DNA of 64,000 nucleotides from assembly GCA_021442155.1 (NCBI GenBank), contig CM038214.1, positions 313,131,001 to 313,195,000 of the forward strand. Direction: 5' to 3'. This document shows positions 11,401 to 24,317 of this stretch, piece after piece; the stretch's first letter is position 1, and each line of letters starts with the position of its first letter. The DNA is from Cymbidium sinense (Eukaryota > Streptophyta > Magnoliopsida > Asparagales > Orchidaceae). Both the position numbers and the translations under genes were made by a program. Below the pieces are notes generated by a model that was not told the DNA's origin, ran no database searches, and was given only the letters and a program-made list of their open reading frames with translations.

Positions 11401-13684
11401 AACCCTAAACTAAATAAAATTTAATAAACTAAAAATAAACCTAAACCTAAACTAAAAAATAAATCTTAAAAATAAAGCTAAAATAAAATCCAAAAACGTA
11501 AACACTAAACCATAAACCCTAATAAGCTAAAAACCTAAACCTAAACAAAATAAAATTAAAATTAAAATAAATAAATAAACCCTAAACCAAAAAAAAATGA
11601 AAAAATAAAATAAAATAAAAACATAAACTAAAACTTAAAGCTAAACCTGAACCTAAAAAATAAAATAAAATAAAAAATAAAATTGAACTAAAATAAAATA
11701 AATAAAAACCTAAACTAAACTGAAAAAAATATAAAAGACCTAAGTAAAATAAAAACTAACCCTAAAATAAAAATAAAATAAACTTAAAATAAAAACTAAA
11801 TAAAAATTGAAACTAAAAAATAATCCTAAAAATAAAACCTAAATAAATAAAAAAATAAAAACAAAACCTTAAACTAAAAAAAAAACCTAAACCTAAAATA
11901 AAAATAAAATAAACCTTAACCTAAACTAAGATAAACTAAACGAAAATAAATAAAACCTAAACCTAAACTTAAAATAAACTAAACCTAAACCTAAACCTAA
12001 ACTAAATATAAAAAAAATAAAATAAAAATAAACCTAAACCCTAAACCGAAAAAAAGAAAGTAAAAACCTAAACTTAAATGAAGAAATAAAAAATATAACC
12101 TAAACCAAGAAATAAATAAATAAAAATAAAACCAAACTAAAAAATAAACCAAAATCTAAACCTAAACTTAAAAAATAAACTAAAATAAATAAACCTAAAA
12201 TAAAAAAATAAACTAAATAAAAATTAAAATAAACTTAAAAAAAATAAAAAAACATAATAATCTAAACCTGCCAGTATACTTAATTTTAAAAAAATGGAAA
12301 AAAAATAAATCAAAACAAATAAAAAAACCATAAACCCTAAACCTTCAACCCTAAGCCCTAAACCCTAAACTCTAAAACCCTAAACCCTAAACCCTAAACC
12401 CTAAACCCAAAACCCAAAAATACTAAACCTTAAACCTTTAACCCTAGTCCCTAAAATCTACAACCCTAAACCATAAATCCTAAAACCAAAAACCTAAACC
12501 CTAAACCCTAAACCCCAAACCCTAAACCCGAAAACCCTAAAAACCTAAACATAAACTAAATAAAACCTACAAAGAAAATAAATAAAAAAATCTAAATCGA
12601 AATAAAAAAATAAAATAATAACCTAAACTAAAACCTAAATCTAAACCCAAACCTAAAAATAAAATAAAATAAAACATAAAAACTTAACTATAAATAAATA
12701 AATATAAACCAAAACTAAATTAAAAAATAAAATAAACCTAAAAAAAACAAAACGTTACATAAAAATAAAATAAAGCTAAAATATAATAAAATAAAAACTA
12801 AATAAAAACCTAAACCTAAAAAATGAACCTAAAAATAAATCAAAAACAAAACATAAAACCTAAACTAAAAAAAAACCTAAACCTAAAATAAACAAAACAA
12901 AATAAACCTAAACTTAACCTAAAATAAAGTAAATTAAAAGAAATAAAACCTAAACCTAAACCTAAAATAAACTAATCCTAAAGCCTAAAGTAAATAAAAT
13001 AAAATAAACTAAAAATAAACCTAAACCTAAACTAAAAAATGAAATCTAAAAATAAACCTAAAATAAAAAACTAAAACCTAAGCCTAAAAAAATAAAATAA
13101 AAACCTAAACCTAAACCTAAACCTAAACTTAAAAATAAAATAAAAATAAAATAAAAATAAAACTAAAATAAAAAATAGAAATAAACTTAAACCTAAATCT
13201 AAAAAATAAACAAAATAAAAAAACTAAATTAAAATAAATAAACATAAATTAAAAAAACTAAATTATAAAAACATAAATAAAAATAAAAATAAAATGAACT
13301 AAAATAAATAAAAAATAAACTAGATAAACTAAATAAACCTAAACCAACTGATTTACTTAATTTAATAAAAGTAAAACCCTAAACCCTAAATCTTAAACCA
13401 TAAACCATAAATCCTAAACCCCTAAACCCTAAACCTACAACCCTAAATCCTAAAAGACCCTAAACCCTAAACCCTAATCCTAAACCATAAACCCTAAAAG
13501 CATAAACCTTAAACCCTAAACCCTAAACCCTACACCCTACACCCTAACCCAAAAATCCAAAACCCTAACCCTAAACTCTAAACCATATACCACTAATCCT
13601 ACACCTAAACCTAAAGTAAGTAAGAAAATTAAAAAATAAACCTAACCCTAAAACCTAATAAACCTAAACCTAAATCTAAACCAT
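8438..13684 (+). repeat. Telomere-like and AT-rich higher-order repeat array between LINE-A and GRP copy 1
   Basis: CCCTAAA-rich tracts lie at about 8438-8690, 9531-9945, 10165-10270, 10580-10985, 12325-12540 and 13375-13600. Between them are AT-rich blocks of CCTAAA, AATAAA and CTAAA words. The blocks end in related motifs near 9510, 9597, 10138, 10558, 12270 and 13345 (for example accta-ctagtttaccta). The last 70 bases before 13685 include a short AT-rich stretch shared with the upstream flanks of other GRP copies. All tracts have the C-rich strand on +. No gene, RNA gene or open frame of interest is visible across these 5.2 kb. Confidence 0.88.
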
Positions 13685-14072
13685 AAGAATGGGTAGAACC
13701 TTGATTAACATCACTGATCCTGGTGGATGCTAAGGTGATAGAAAGCTGTGTTGGTGGGATATGGAGGTGTTGGGTATGGAGGCGTGTCTGAGCAGTGGCT
13801 ATGGAGGTGGGAGGAGCTGAGGCCACTTGGTGGGAGAGGGAGAGATATGGTGGTGGATCCTGCCACTTGAGAGGCCGGGTGGTTATGGGGAACCTGAGAA
13901 AGCGAAGAACCACCGATCCGATCTGCTATGGAACTCGACTCTAGAGAGTTCTAGTTATCTATGGTATTTGATTTTCTATGCTCATTTTGGATCTATGATA
14001 TTACTTAAATCGGTTGATGAAATCGACAAGAAGAAATGTTGAATCAGAATTTGTTCTTTGTTAAAAAAAAAA
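13685..14072 (+). pseudogene. GRP retrocopy 1: 5'-truncated glycine-rich RNA-binding protein fragment
   Basis: Starts abruptly at the codons for the end of an RRM (aagaatgggtagaacc; the third codon is a stop where copy 4 has TTG). It runs through a G/A-rich stretch that encoded a Gly-rich tail, a 3' UTR-like segment (tagttatctatgg, then gaagaaatgttgaatc) and a short A-run into CCCTAAA repeat. Internal deletions remove part of the RRM end and break the frame. It resembles the C-terminal half and 3' UTR of plant GRP7/8-type proteins, cold- or stress-related RNA-binding proteins. The lack of introns and the A-tail indicate a processed copy. Confidence 0.75.
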
Positions 14073-15765
14073 CAAAATCCCTAAACCTTAAACTAAAACT
14101 TGAACCCTAGACCAAAACCCTAAACACAAAACCCTAAACCCTAAACCCTAAACCCTAAACCCTAAACCCAAAACCCTAAACCTTAAAACCCTAAACACTA
14201 AACCCTAAACCCTAAAAACCTAAACCCTAAACTATAAACCACTAAACTAAATCTTGAACCATAAACCTAAGGCAAAACCTAAAACTAAACCCTAAACCTT
14301 AATTAATAAACCTAAACCCAAACCCTAAACTCCACTAAAAAAACTAAAACCTAAACCTAAACTAGATAAAACTTAAAAATACAAAAAAAACCTAAACTTA
14401 AATAAAATAAAAAATAAAGTAAACAAAAACAAATTAAAATAAACTAAATAAACCTATATTTAGGTGATAAAAAGAAACCTAAACCATAAACCTAAACTAA
14501 ACCCTAAACCCTAAAACTAAAACCTAAACCTACAAACCCTAAACCTAAAGACCCTAAACCCTAAACTAAATATTTAATCTAAACAAACCCTAAACCACTA
14601 AACCTAATCCCTAAAACCTACAACCCTAAACCATAAACCCTAAACCTTAAAACCATAAACCCTAAACCCTAAATCCTAAAACCTAAACCCTAAACCCTAA
14701 ACCCTAAACCCTAAAAACCTAAAAGTCAAAACCAAAACTAAATAAAACCTAAAAATATAATAAATAAATAAACCAAAAGCAAAATAAATAAAATAAACTA
14801 AAATAAATACCTTAACTAAAATCTAAACCTAAACCTAAACTTAAACCTAAAAAGAAAATAAAATAAAAAATAAAACTAAACTAAAATAAAATAAATTAAA
14901 ACCCAAACAAAACTAAAAAAATAAAAAACCAAAATAAATTAAAAACTAAACCTAAAATTAAAAAAAAAACTAAATGAAAACTTAAACCTAAAAAATAAAC
15001 ATAAAAATAAAGCCTAAAAATAAATAAAAAAATAGAACCTAAACCCCAAACTAAATAAAAAACCCTAAACCTAAAATAAAAAATAAAATAAACTGAAACC
15101 AAAAATAAATAAATAAAACCTAAACCTAAACCTAAAATAAACTAGTCCTATACCTAAACCTAAACCCAAAAAAAAAGTATAAAAATAAACCTAAACTAAA
15201 AAATAAAACCTAAAAATGAACCTAAAATAAAAACCTAAAACCTAAACCTAAAAAAAATAAAATAAAAACCGAAACATAAACCTAAAAATGTAGTTAAAAG
15301 CTAATCTTAAAAAATAAAATAAAAATAAAACTAAACAAATAAATAAACCTAAACCTAAACCTAAACCTAAAAAATAAACTAAAAAAAAACCCTAAATTAA
15401 AATAAATAAACTTAAAATAAATAAAATAAACTAAATGAAAATAAAAATAAACCTAAATAAACAAAAAGAAGTAAAATAAATAAACATAAACCTATTAGTT
15501 TATTTAATTTAAAAAAAATAAAAGATATTTAAAATATAAAAAATTTGAAAAAAGCTGTGACACTAAACCCTGAACCCTAAACCTACAACCCTAAACCCTA
15601 AACCCTAAACCCTAAACCTTAAAACCTAAACCCTAAATCGCAAAACCCAAAACCCTAAACCCTAAACCCTAAAATCCTAAACCCTAAACTCTAATCCCTA
15701 AACACTAAACACTAAACCCTAAAACATTCAACCCTAACTCCTAAACCCTAAACACCAAACCTGAT
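14073..15765 (+). repeat. Telomere-like and AT-rich repeat between GRP copy 1 and LINE-B
   Basis: CCCTAAA tracts lie at about 14075-14335, 14470-14735 and 15560-15765. The AT-rich block at about 14736-15490 ends in cctattagtttatttaat. This block is nearly the same, word for word, as about 29750-30420, indicating a recent segmental copy. LINE-B begins directly at the end of the last tract. The minus-strand open frame at 14896-15102 is a low-complexity artefact of the AT-rich block. No gene seen. Confidence 0.87.
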
Positions 15766-15947
15766 TCTCCTGTCGGTCGCGGTGCTCTCTGGCGATTGTG
15801 ATTTCCCTTTCATTTTCATTACAGTTTGGCCAATTTTCGATCCTTCTCGATCATAATTTTTGATATTTGTCTCTAATTGGCTGCTAATTTGAGTTTCCCT
15901 TTGCTCTTTCAATGGTGTATGAGCTGCTTTCCGCATAGCCTAGCTTT

Positions 15948-17385
15948 TTGAACTTGGAGGCATCGGCTAGGGCATCAGATTTACATGGAATTATGGATCC
16001 AAAATCATCCACTACTCTGCCTGTAGTTAAGTCCTTCAAGGATGCATTATCTTTATCTGGTAAGAATCTTTCCCCTAATGCTTCGACAAATTTGATCTCG
16101 ACCTCATTTTATGGGATGCCTGCTGTTATGTGCTCGGATCTAGACGTGGAAAAGTTGGCGAAGCCTTTTGAATTATCTTTAGTGGGTAAATTTTCCTTAT
16201 GTCGGGCAACTCTCGATAACATCAGATCATTTTTTCATAGCCTTAAACTTTCAGTCGTTTTCACTATCGGATTGATTGATCCTAGGCATATTTTAATTCA
16301 GCTCACTAATGACTTAGATTAGTCAAGAGTCTTTGCCCGTTGCTCTTACTTTGTGTTTAATTGTCAAATACGACTTCTAAAATGGTCTCCTCTTTTTGAT
16401 ATAAAAGAGGAATCCCCAATTGTTCCTATATGGCTAGCGCTTCCTAATATGAGAATACATTATGTTACACTTCAAGTTCTCTTTGCGGTTGGGGATCTCT
16501 TTGGTCGGCCTCTTCAAATTGATCAGGCCATTGCTGCGAGATCATGGCCTTCTATTGCTCGTATTTTGGTTGAGATTGATATTACTAAAAAGCATCCTAA
16601 AGAAGTTTAGATCAGCTCTGAGAAATTTGGTTATAATCAAAAAGTGGAATTTGAGAATTTCTCTATTTTTGCACACATTGTAAGATACATGGCCATGATC
16701 AATCTAATGTTTTATGTTGCATCCTCATCTTAAAAAGAATAAATTGTCGGATCCTAATCCTACTCTATCAAATGAAAAAATCAATAAATTTGCTATGTGC
16801 CTAATGTCACTCAAAATGGGAATCATCCCCCTACCCCTACTCCTTTTTTATCCACTAATTTGCCAATTGGAGAGCAATCTGAGCATGTTACAAATAATAC
16901 CTCTGAGGTTTGTGAGGAGGCTAATGATAACTTACTTAACATTGCTTCTAATTATAATAATTTGGCTCCTCAAGACAATACCTTCATTCTAACCTACCCC
17001 TTTTGGCTAGTGAACCCGAGACAAATTCAAATTGATCCTTTGATGAGCAAAATCAAAACTTGATCCTTTGATGATGAAACAAAATTTGAAAAGTAATTTT
17101 GAAAATGAGCATGAAATCTGTGCTATTAATTGCATCACAACCTCTCCTTCTACTACCCTTTAGAGTGATACACATGCTAACCCTCTTTCTCAGCTTAATT
17201 CTGACATTGAAAAAGGGGAAATTACCATTAGGAATGTTTTGACTGATACAGGTCCTATTCTGAATATCTTAAATCACTCTCTCTCGGATGGGGATACTTT
17301 GGACAAAGATAGGCCTTTTCAAACTATTTTTTAAAAAAAATCTCTTAAAGCTAGAATGTTCACTAGATCTACTAGATCTTCCTAT
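15948..17385 (+). pseudogene. LINE-B1 ORF1 (DUF4283-like, zinc knuckle), two premature stops
   Basis: The best preserved ORF1 here. From the ATG at 15948 the frame runs VVKSFKDALSLSGK, then MPAVMCSDLDVEKLAKPFEL, GLIDPRHILIQLTNDLD and a TAG at 16320-16322 where LINE-A has TAT. The same frame then reads on through LLKWSPLFDIKEESPIVP, then LFGRPLQIDQAIAA and EIDITKKHPKEV to a second TAG at 16608-16610 (TGG in other copies). A one-base shift follows before the zinc knuckle (C-T-H-C-K-I-H-G-H-D). The tail reads near 17215-17385 as EKGEITIRNVL and matches the open C-terminus in LINE-C. RNA-binding nucleocapsid-like role inferred from the family. Confidence 0.83.
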
Positions 17386-17463
17386 CTTCTCTTCTCTTCT
17401 CTTTTTTTCTTTTCTTCTTTTTTATCTCTTTCTTTTCTCTTTTCATTTTCTTCCTTTTTTATT
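17386..17463 (+). other. Polypyrimidine tract between LINE-B1 ORF1 and ORF2
   Basis: About 75 bases of almost pure C/T just before the ORF2 ATG. Matching pyrimidine-rich spacers occur before ORF2 in LINE-C (about 30960-31035) and LINE-D (about 45535-45588). The position suggests a role in starting ORF2 translation; that is inference only. Confidence 0.6.
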
Positions 17464-20400
17464 ATGATCAATTTACTTATTTGGAATGTTAGGGGAATTA
17501 GGACTCTCATTATCTGCAACCGTATTAGAAGTCTTTATTGTACTCATAACATAGCCTTACTTGTTGTTATTGAACCATTCATACACTCTTCTAAGATCAA
17601 CCATGTTGCTAGAATGCTTGGCTTTCAAAATTTCTTTTATAATATTAGCAATAAAATTTGGTATTTTTGAAATAATTTAGTCAACATCTCTATCCTTGAT
17701 GATCTTCAACAATTGGTTAATGTCCACATCTCGTTGGGTGAATTTTCTATTCTTGTTTCCTTTATTTATGCTTCTTATAGGGAAACATCCTTTGGGATAA
17801 CTTAAGAACCTTTGCCTCCTCAGTCAATAAACCCTAGTTGGTTGGGGGTGATTTCAACACTATTCTCTATTCCTCAGAAAGAAGGGGAGGTTGCTCTCCT
17901 AACATTCATTCCATGGAAGAATTTTCTAATATGATTCTTGATTGCAATCTGATTGATATTGGTTTTACGGGCTCTGACTATACATGGCATAACTCCAGAC
18001 TCTGGCAGCATCTTGATAGGACTCTTTTTAATTCTCTTTGGATCAAACAATGGCCCATTACTTCTGTTGAACATTTGAGCGTAACTTTGTCCAGATCATG
18101 CGCTTTGATTTCTATCCAAAATCCCTCCAGATTATCCCCCCCACTTCTTTGAGATTCCAAAATATGTGGATCCAACACATTGATTTCATAAATGTTGTAT
18201 CCATTAACTGGATGGCCCCTCTTCATCGGATAATTCCATTAAGGGAATGATTTTGGCTTAAGCTTAAAGGCTTAAACAAAACCTAAATTGGTGGAACAAG
18301 CATCATTTTAAAATCTTTTGCCAATCTCAAAAAATATGAAATAATTAGTTTGTTCTCTTGAAGATGTTGTTTGACTAACTCTACTAAACTTGAGGAGTTG
18401 AATGTAGCTAAAGATAACTTGGTTAATATGGAAGAAACCTACTAAAAGGCGCTAGCAAACATATTGTTGATGGTGACAGAAATACTAGGTACTTCCATGC
18501 TCTTTTCAAAAATAAGAAAGCCTTAAACTCTATTAAAAAAATTAAAAATAATAACGACAGCTGGATCACTGATAATAATGATATTAAAGATTTTTTCATT
18601 CATCATTTTAAAAATTTATTAAATAATAACCCTTTCTTATAAGCTCTTTCCAACTCACACCTGATTCCCTCAACGATTACTAATGATGACAACCAGCTGC
18701 CTAGTTTACATCCTACAGAAGCTGAGATTGGTAATATTCTCAATAGCATGAACACTGATTCTATTGCTAGCCCTGAAGGCTACATGACTCAATTTTTTTA
18801 GCATTGTTGGCCTATTATTAAGTCTGATCTTGTTGATGCTGTTGTTGATTTTTTCGATGTTAATCTTTTACCTAGATATTTTTCTAGCACTTCCATTGTT
18901 CTCATTCCCAAAATTAATAATCCAGAATCTTGGGGTGATTTCAGACCTATCAGCCTTTGCACCTTCTTTCATAAACTCATTGCTAAATTAATTGCTAATA
19001 AAATTAGTCCGTTGCTGCCTAAAATTATTTCACCTAGCCAAACTGGCTTCATTAAAGGTAGAGCTATATCTGACAACATTCTTCTTGCCCAAGAGTTGAT
19101 TCATGACATTGATGCTTCTACCAGAGGTGGTAACATCCTTTTCAAATTGGACATCTCTAAAGCTTTTGACAACCTCTCTTGAAATTTCCTCTTCCAAATT
19201 CTTCATTTATTTGGTTTTTCTAACTATTTTATCCGCCACATTAAAAATTGTATTACCAATGTTTAGTTCTCCGTTATCATGAATGGTGAGTCCCTTGGTT
19301 TTTTCTCTTCAATGCATGGTTTGAGACAAGGAGATCCCTTATCACCCTCTCTTTTTATTATTGCTATTGAATATCTTTCGAGGAGCCTTAATGATCTTTT
19401 CAACAATAATCCCAAAGATCATTTTTTTTAGAACTCAAGGTGGTCTTCCTATCTCATCTTAGTTTTTGATGACTTCATAATCTTTTGCAATGCCCCTATT
19501 CATCACATTAAAACTATTAAGAATCTTTTAAATAAATTTGAATAAAGTGGTCTTTTCTTAATGAAGGTAAAAGTTGTTTCATTCCTTCCTCTAAAATCCC
19601 TAGTAATAGGATCAACCAGATCTTGAGAATTACTAACTTTCAGCAACAATAACTTCCTATTAAATATCTTGGTTCTCCGCTTTTTAAAGGTCATAAAAGA
19701 TCACATCTCTTTGATGTGCTAATCCAAAAAATCTCTAATAAAATTTATGTTTGGGAATTTCATTTACTCTCTTTTGGTGGTAGGCTCACTTTGATTAAGA
19801 CCACCCTTAACTCCATGCCTCTATATCACATTCAAACCATTGTGCTGATCAATTCTACCATTAACAGAATTGAGCGCCTCCTTAACAAATTCTTCTGGGG
19901 TTCTAACAATTCTTCTAAAAGAATGCATTGGACCTAATGGTATAAAAGCTGTGGTACTCTTGGTAAAGGTGGTCTTGGATGTAAGCCAATCAAGGAAGAT
20001 ATCACTGCTTTTTCCTATAAACTTTGGTGGAATTTTAGGAGCAACAATAATCTTTGGGCTAATTTCATGACCCAAATACCGCCAGGTAAGCACCCTCTCA
20101 TTTGCCCCGATAGAGCTGAGACTCTCCTATTTGAAAAGACTTTGTTCCATCAAATGGGAAGTCAATCATTAATATCTTGGGGGATTAACTCTAGTACCTC
20201 TTTCTTTTGGCAAGATAACTGGACTGGAGGTGGGTCCATTGATGACTTACTTTCTACCCATTCCACTGCTGCTATTAAAGTGAAACTTTTCTTGCAAAAT
20301 AATATGTGGAACAATAGTAAGCTTAGTGATTATATTCCTTTCTCTCTTTTAAATAAGCTTACTACTATTCCTATCATTCCTAGCAATCATGATCAGACCC

Positions 20401-21480
20401 TTTTTAAGCTTTCTCAAAATGGTGACTTCAACCTTAAAAATGTTTGGATTCATATTAAAGAAGCTCATGACTTTTCCAATGTGTTTTTCAAAATTTGGAA
20501 TAACACTATTCCTATTTCTTATTCTATTCTAACTTGGCATATCCTGAAAAACATCATCCCTGTTGACTCCTTGATGTGGGGTAAAGGTTTTTACTTACCT
20601 TTAAAATGTTACTGCTACTTTCATATTCAAAATGTGAATCATGTTTTTGTTAATGGAGCCATTGCTTCCAAACTTTGGATTTAGTATGATGATCTCTTTA
20701 ACATTGACAAATTCAATGGCTCCATAACTTTATACCAACTTCTTGAAGTTTATTTTGAAAACACTATTAAAGGCAACATTAAAGTCATAATTGCTATCAC
20801 TCTTATTTGGTTCATATGGATGGATAGAAATGATCCAAAATATCATGGGACTCTTATGAACCTCATAAGGATCATTGCTAGAATTAAAAATAAAATCTGT
20901 GACTTGTTTAATGCCAATTTAATTAATTACAATCAATTTAAAGGTTGTATATTTATGACCAATAAACTGGGTTTTAACTTGCTGGATCCACCCAACGGTA
21001 AGGATGATAAGATTGTTTATTAGGTAAAACCTCATGCTAATACTATTAAAATTAACACTGATGGCTCTATTTCTCAAAATGCTTCTAGTTGTGGTGGCAT
21101 TTTTAGAAACCTTAATGCTAAAGTCTTATCTGCTTTTGCTTACCCCCTTGAAACTTGATATGTTCCTTTTGCTGAGATAATGGCAGTTTATAAAGCTATT
21201 GAGATTTGCCTTCAAAAAGGTTGGCTCAATATTTGGATTGAGGTGGATGCCCTGTTGCTGATTGATCTTTTGATTTCCACCAAAATGGTCAATACAAAAT
21301 TGTACTACCTTCTAAAGAAGACTAGAGCTCTCCTCTCTTAACTCTATTTTAAAATCACTCATGTCTAGCGTGAAGGCAATGCATGTGTCAATTACCTTGC
21401 TAATTTGGGTGTTAGATTAGATGGCATAAAATTCTTTGATCAACTTACACTTCCTAAACATTTGTGTGGTTTGGTTAATT
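17464..21480 (+). pseudogene. LINE-B1 ORF2 (APE endonuclease, reverse transcriptase, zf-RVT, RNase H), broken
   Basis: The ATG at 17464 begins MINLLIWNVRGIRT. Endonuclease landmarks: GGDFNTIL near 17844 and YTWHNSRLWQHLDRTLFN near 17978. The SDH motif is lost to a frameshift near 18090. Linker near 18440-18640. Reverse transcriptase about 18790-19940: [52 protein letters not shown], then the catalytic box near 19470, where the alanine codon of F-A-D-D is missing and one extra T shifts the frame. Stops at 19180 (TGA) and 19264 (TAG) replace Trp codons. The zf-RVT segment is open in 20067-20684. RNase H is about 21045-21480 (INTDGSISQNASSCGG, EVDALLLIDLL). Confidence 0.87.
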
Positions 21481-24313
21481 TTGACGATACTGCACACCCT
21501 TACCTCAGAAATTAGTCCATCCTATTGGTTTGGGCTATTACATTACCTGTTTAATTGCATGATCAACTTCTCTTTAGTTTTGATGTTTCTCTAGATTTTG
21601 CTGATGCTAATTCCTATTACCCCTTTCTAGTTAGTTGCTGATCTCTATGGCGTCTGTTATTGGATTACTTTCCCTAACTTTATTTGGGGTTTTACACACA
21701 CTTGTTTCTAAACCACTGCTTTTGGTAAGGTTTCTCCTATTTGCTGGAGGGAGATGGATTATTTTATGCTTTTCTTTATGCTTTACAGGGATAAACTTCT
21801 TGCTATCATTATTCTATTTATGGGTTCTATTGTAATTTTCCATTATATGATTAAGGCTATGTTTTTTCTCCTTTCCTTAATCTGGAAATTTGTTCATTGC
21901 CTCATGACTTTGCTGTCTCATTATGTAATTGCAATAATTTTGTACAGCTTCATGGCAAACCCAAATTTATCTATCTTTTCTTACTTTAATAGGGCTGTGC
22001 CCCATCCTATGCTATCTAACCTCACCTCCATTACCTGAATGGAGAGCAAGCAATAACCCTGCTATTATTATTGTTTCCTTGTAGGATGGGATTTTATTCT
22101 TGATTTCATTTCACCTATTTTTCTGGTGATGTTGGCTTACCTGGTCTAGTTTGTCCGAAGGATTTCAATGATGGTTTTTTCTTGAACCCCTTTCGAGTCT
22201 ATGTTGTCTCCCTGTTCCTTACTGATTTATCTTATGGTGGGTGCAACAATTATTTTATTGTTTTAATTGTTCGTTGTTGGATTATCGGGACTTTAGTCCA
22301 ACAAATGATGGTTATTTTCTCCGATTGTCTTTGTTTATGACTGCGCTATCATATTTGTGGACTACTTAATTTGCTGTTATTTATTTCATCCTAGTTCTGT
22401 TAGACTTGTGCAGATCCATGTGTTATCTTATGTACTGTCTATTATGAATGGGTGGTTCTATGGTCAGCTAGCTGTTATTTGCTATCTTGGTTATTTGCTG
22501 TCTTGGTTTTTCTGATTGTTCTTCCAAATCTCATCTCCCCAACCTATATGGAGAGACACTATTATACCCTTGTTATTATTATTATTTTCTCCTTCTAAGA
22601 TTGGACTTTCTTTTTTCTTTCTTTCCAGTCTACTTTTACTAATGATGTTGGCTTAACTACTGGTCTGCTTTTCTTTGTCTTGAAGGATTCCAATATTGGC
22701 TCTCCTTTGAACCCCTTCTATGCCTATGTTGTATCATTGTTTTATTTTGGTTTATCTTATGGTGGGTGCAATAATGGCTTTGTTGTTTTATTTGTTGCCT
22801 GTGATTATGCTACTACCTACTTGGTTACTAACTAATGCACCTATCTAATGGCTAACTACGTTATTTACTATCTAGGTTATTTGTTGTCTTGGTTATCTAC
22901 TATCTTGGTTTTTTAGGATTCCAATGTTGGCTCTCATTTGAACCCCCTAAGTGTTTATATTATTTCACTATTTTATATTGGATTATCTTATAATTATTTA
23001 TTTTATTTTATTTATGGGACTTTAGGGTCTATGTCTACAATTTTGTTGGTTTGTATCTCCTTTCCGGACTACTTAATTTATTCCATCTTGCAGACTTAGA
23101 TTTGATGCTTATCTACTATTATCTTATGCATTGTCTATTCTAAATGGTTATTCTATGGACAGAATTATCTTTTCGTCTTAGCCTTGTTGTTTGTTGATCC
23201 GATTATTGGTTTTATGCCCAAAGATGTCTATCGTTATCTTTTCATGTCTTTTTTTATTTGGTGTTGTCTACGATGGGATGCAGCATATTTCCTATGGTTA
23301 CTAGTACAACTAATCTGTTGCTGCATTCTCACCTTGGTCTTGTTAGACTTTTGCATCACTTGTTGTATTTGGGTTTGGGTTCTACTGCCTGGCTTTACAT
23401 TTGCTTTTGTTAACTGCAATGGTTATTAATAAGGGGTTGTTAACCGCATTGCTTATTATGATTGGGTTTCTTTTGGACTATACTCTATACCGGCTGAAAG
23501 TTTCATATATGTCTCATATGTTTAGCTCATTGATTTGCTTTGCAAGATTTTAGCAAGTTGCTTTTTCTACTATTCTCTTGTGGTGAGTTTTTATGCTAGC
23601 TTAATTATACACTTGGCTATGGTTTTAAAAGGGATTCTGGCAAAGATGGCTCATTCTCACATGTATAAGGATTCTCATGCTATGGTGACTATATTGATGA
23701 TAATTTTCTTGCATGGGACCCCTTATCTTTCTGCTCTTTTCTATCTCTTTTCTATATTATAATTGGCTTTGTTTAGGTTTTAATACTAAAGACTTTCAAC
23801 AAATGGTCGCTTTCTTCTCACAAGTTTGTAGGCTATGATGGCTATGATGATTTCACTCCTTCTTTGGTAGTAGCTCTTGTGATGTAACCCTCAAGTTTGG
23901 ATGCTCATATTTGCATCTGCCCCAATTTGGTGTGACAGAGGCTGAGCCTTCTTTCACACACTTCAATATAATTTTCCTCAGTTTATGCTGTTGTCACTTT
24001 TCACTTTCTCTATACTACTTTAACTATTCTAATTTCTATCTTTCTTCATTTTTGCAGATGAACTTCTCTTTTTCTCTTGCAGGTTTTCTCTCTACTGGCA
24101 TGCATTTTGTCATCTTGAAGAGCTTTGGCCCTGATCTATCCATTGGCTTATCTATGTTAATCAATTTGTACCTTTTGCTTTACTTTTCTCTTTTATTTTT
24201 CTTTTGGTTGTACTTAGATAGGGGATTTACTATTTAGGCTGATTGTAGCTCTTTGAGCAGAAGTTTTGGAGTTTATCCCCTCTTAAGGATCTTGTAACCC
24301 TCTTTTTGTGGCA
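21481..24313 (+). other. LINE-B1 long T-rich 3' region with internal repeats
   Basis: 2.8 kb after RNase H. A block starting taacctcacctcc is found near 22017 and again near 22535. A second block (tgtctatt-tgaatgggtggtt type) is found near 22436 and 23135. Related blocks occur in B2 and C, so the region is built from modules of about 0.4-0.7 kb. The last 700 bases carry the candidate third frame. T-rich throughout, with no recognised domain. Confidence 0.7.
23535..24237 (+). pseudogene. LINE-B1 candidate third ORF, C-terminal part (unrecognised, hydrophobic)
   Basis: Two consecutive open stretches in different frames, 23535-23762 (AKMAHSHMYKDSHAMVTIL) and 23911-24237 (HLPQFGVTEAEPSF and a C-terminus YLDRGFTI followed by TAG). 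The segment between them, encoding a FVGYDGYDDFTP-like string, is frameshifted. LINE-D has the same YLDRGFT ending and stop position. The composition predicts several transmembrane segments. No known family is recognised. It may be non-coding T-rich DNA that happens to be open; agreement of frame between copies is the only argument for coding. Confidence 0.35.
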
Positions 24314-24317
24314 TTAC

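Larger units (their letters stand above)
15766..24313 (+). mobile_element. LINE-B1: near-complete plant L1, first half of a fused dimer
   Basis: An 8.5 kb L1 with leader (about 15766-15947), ORF1, intercistronic pyrimidine tract, ORF2 with all domains present but broken, and a 2.8 kb 3' region. It ends at the phrase ctttttgtggca, a few bases before where the AATAAA and hairpin occur in B2, C and D. There it is joined to a second L1 (B2) with no telomeric repeat between. The junction therefore looks like recombination between two LINEs or an insertion into the tail, not two independent insertions into the array. Confidence 0.87.

Noticed and set aside
8438..13684. CRISPR-like or other regularly spaced repeat array
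   Set aside because: Repeats are contiguous 6-8 base telomere-type words without unique spacers, in a eukaryotic context.
13629..14042. Open frames over GRP copy 1 on both strands as host genes
   Set aside because: They cross from telomere-like repeat into the retrocopy and match no expected RRM frame.
14896..15102. Minus-strand open frame rich in Phe, Leu and Tyr
   Set aside because: It is the reverse complement of AT-rich satellite. Composition alone explains it; the same applies to 43452-43652.
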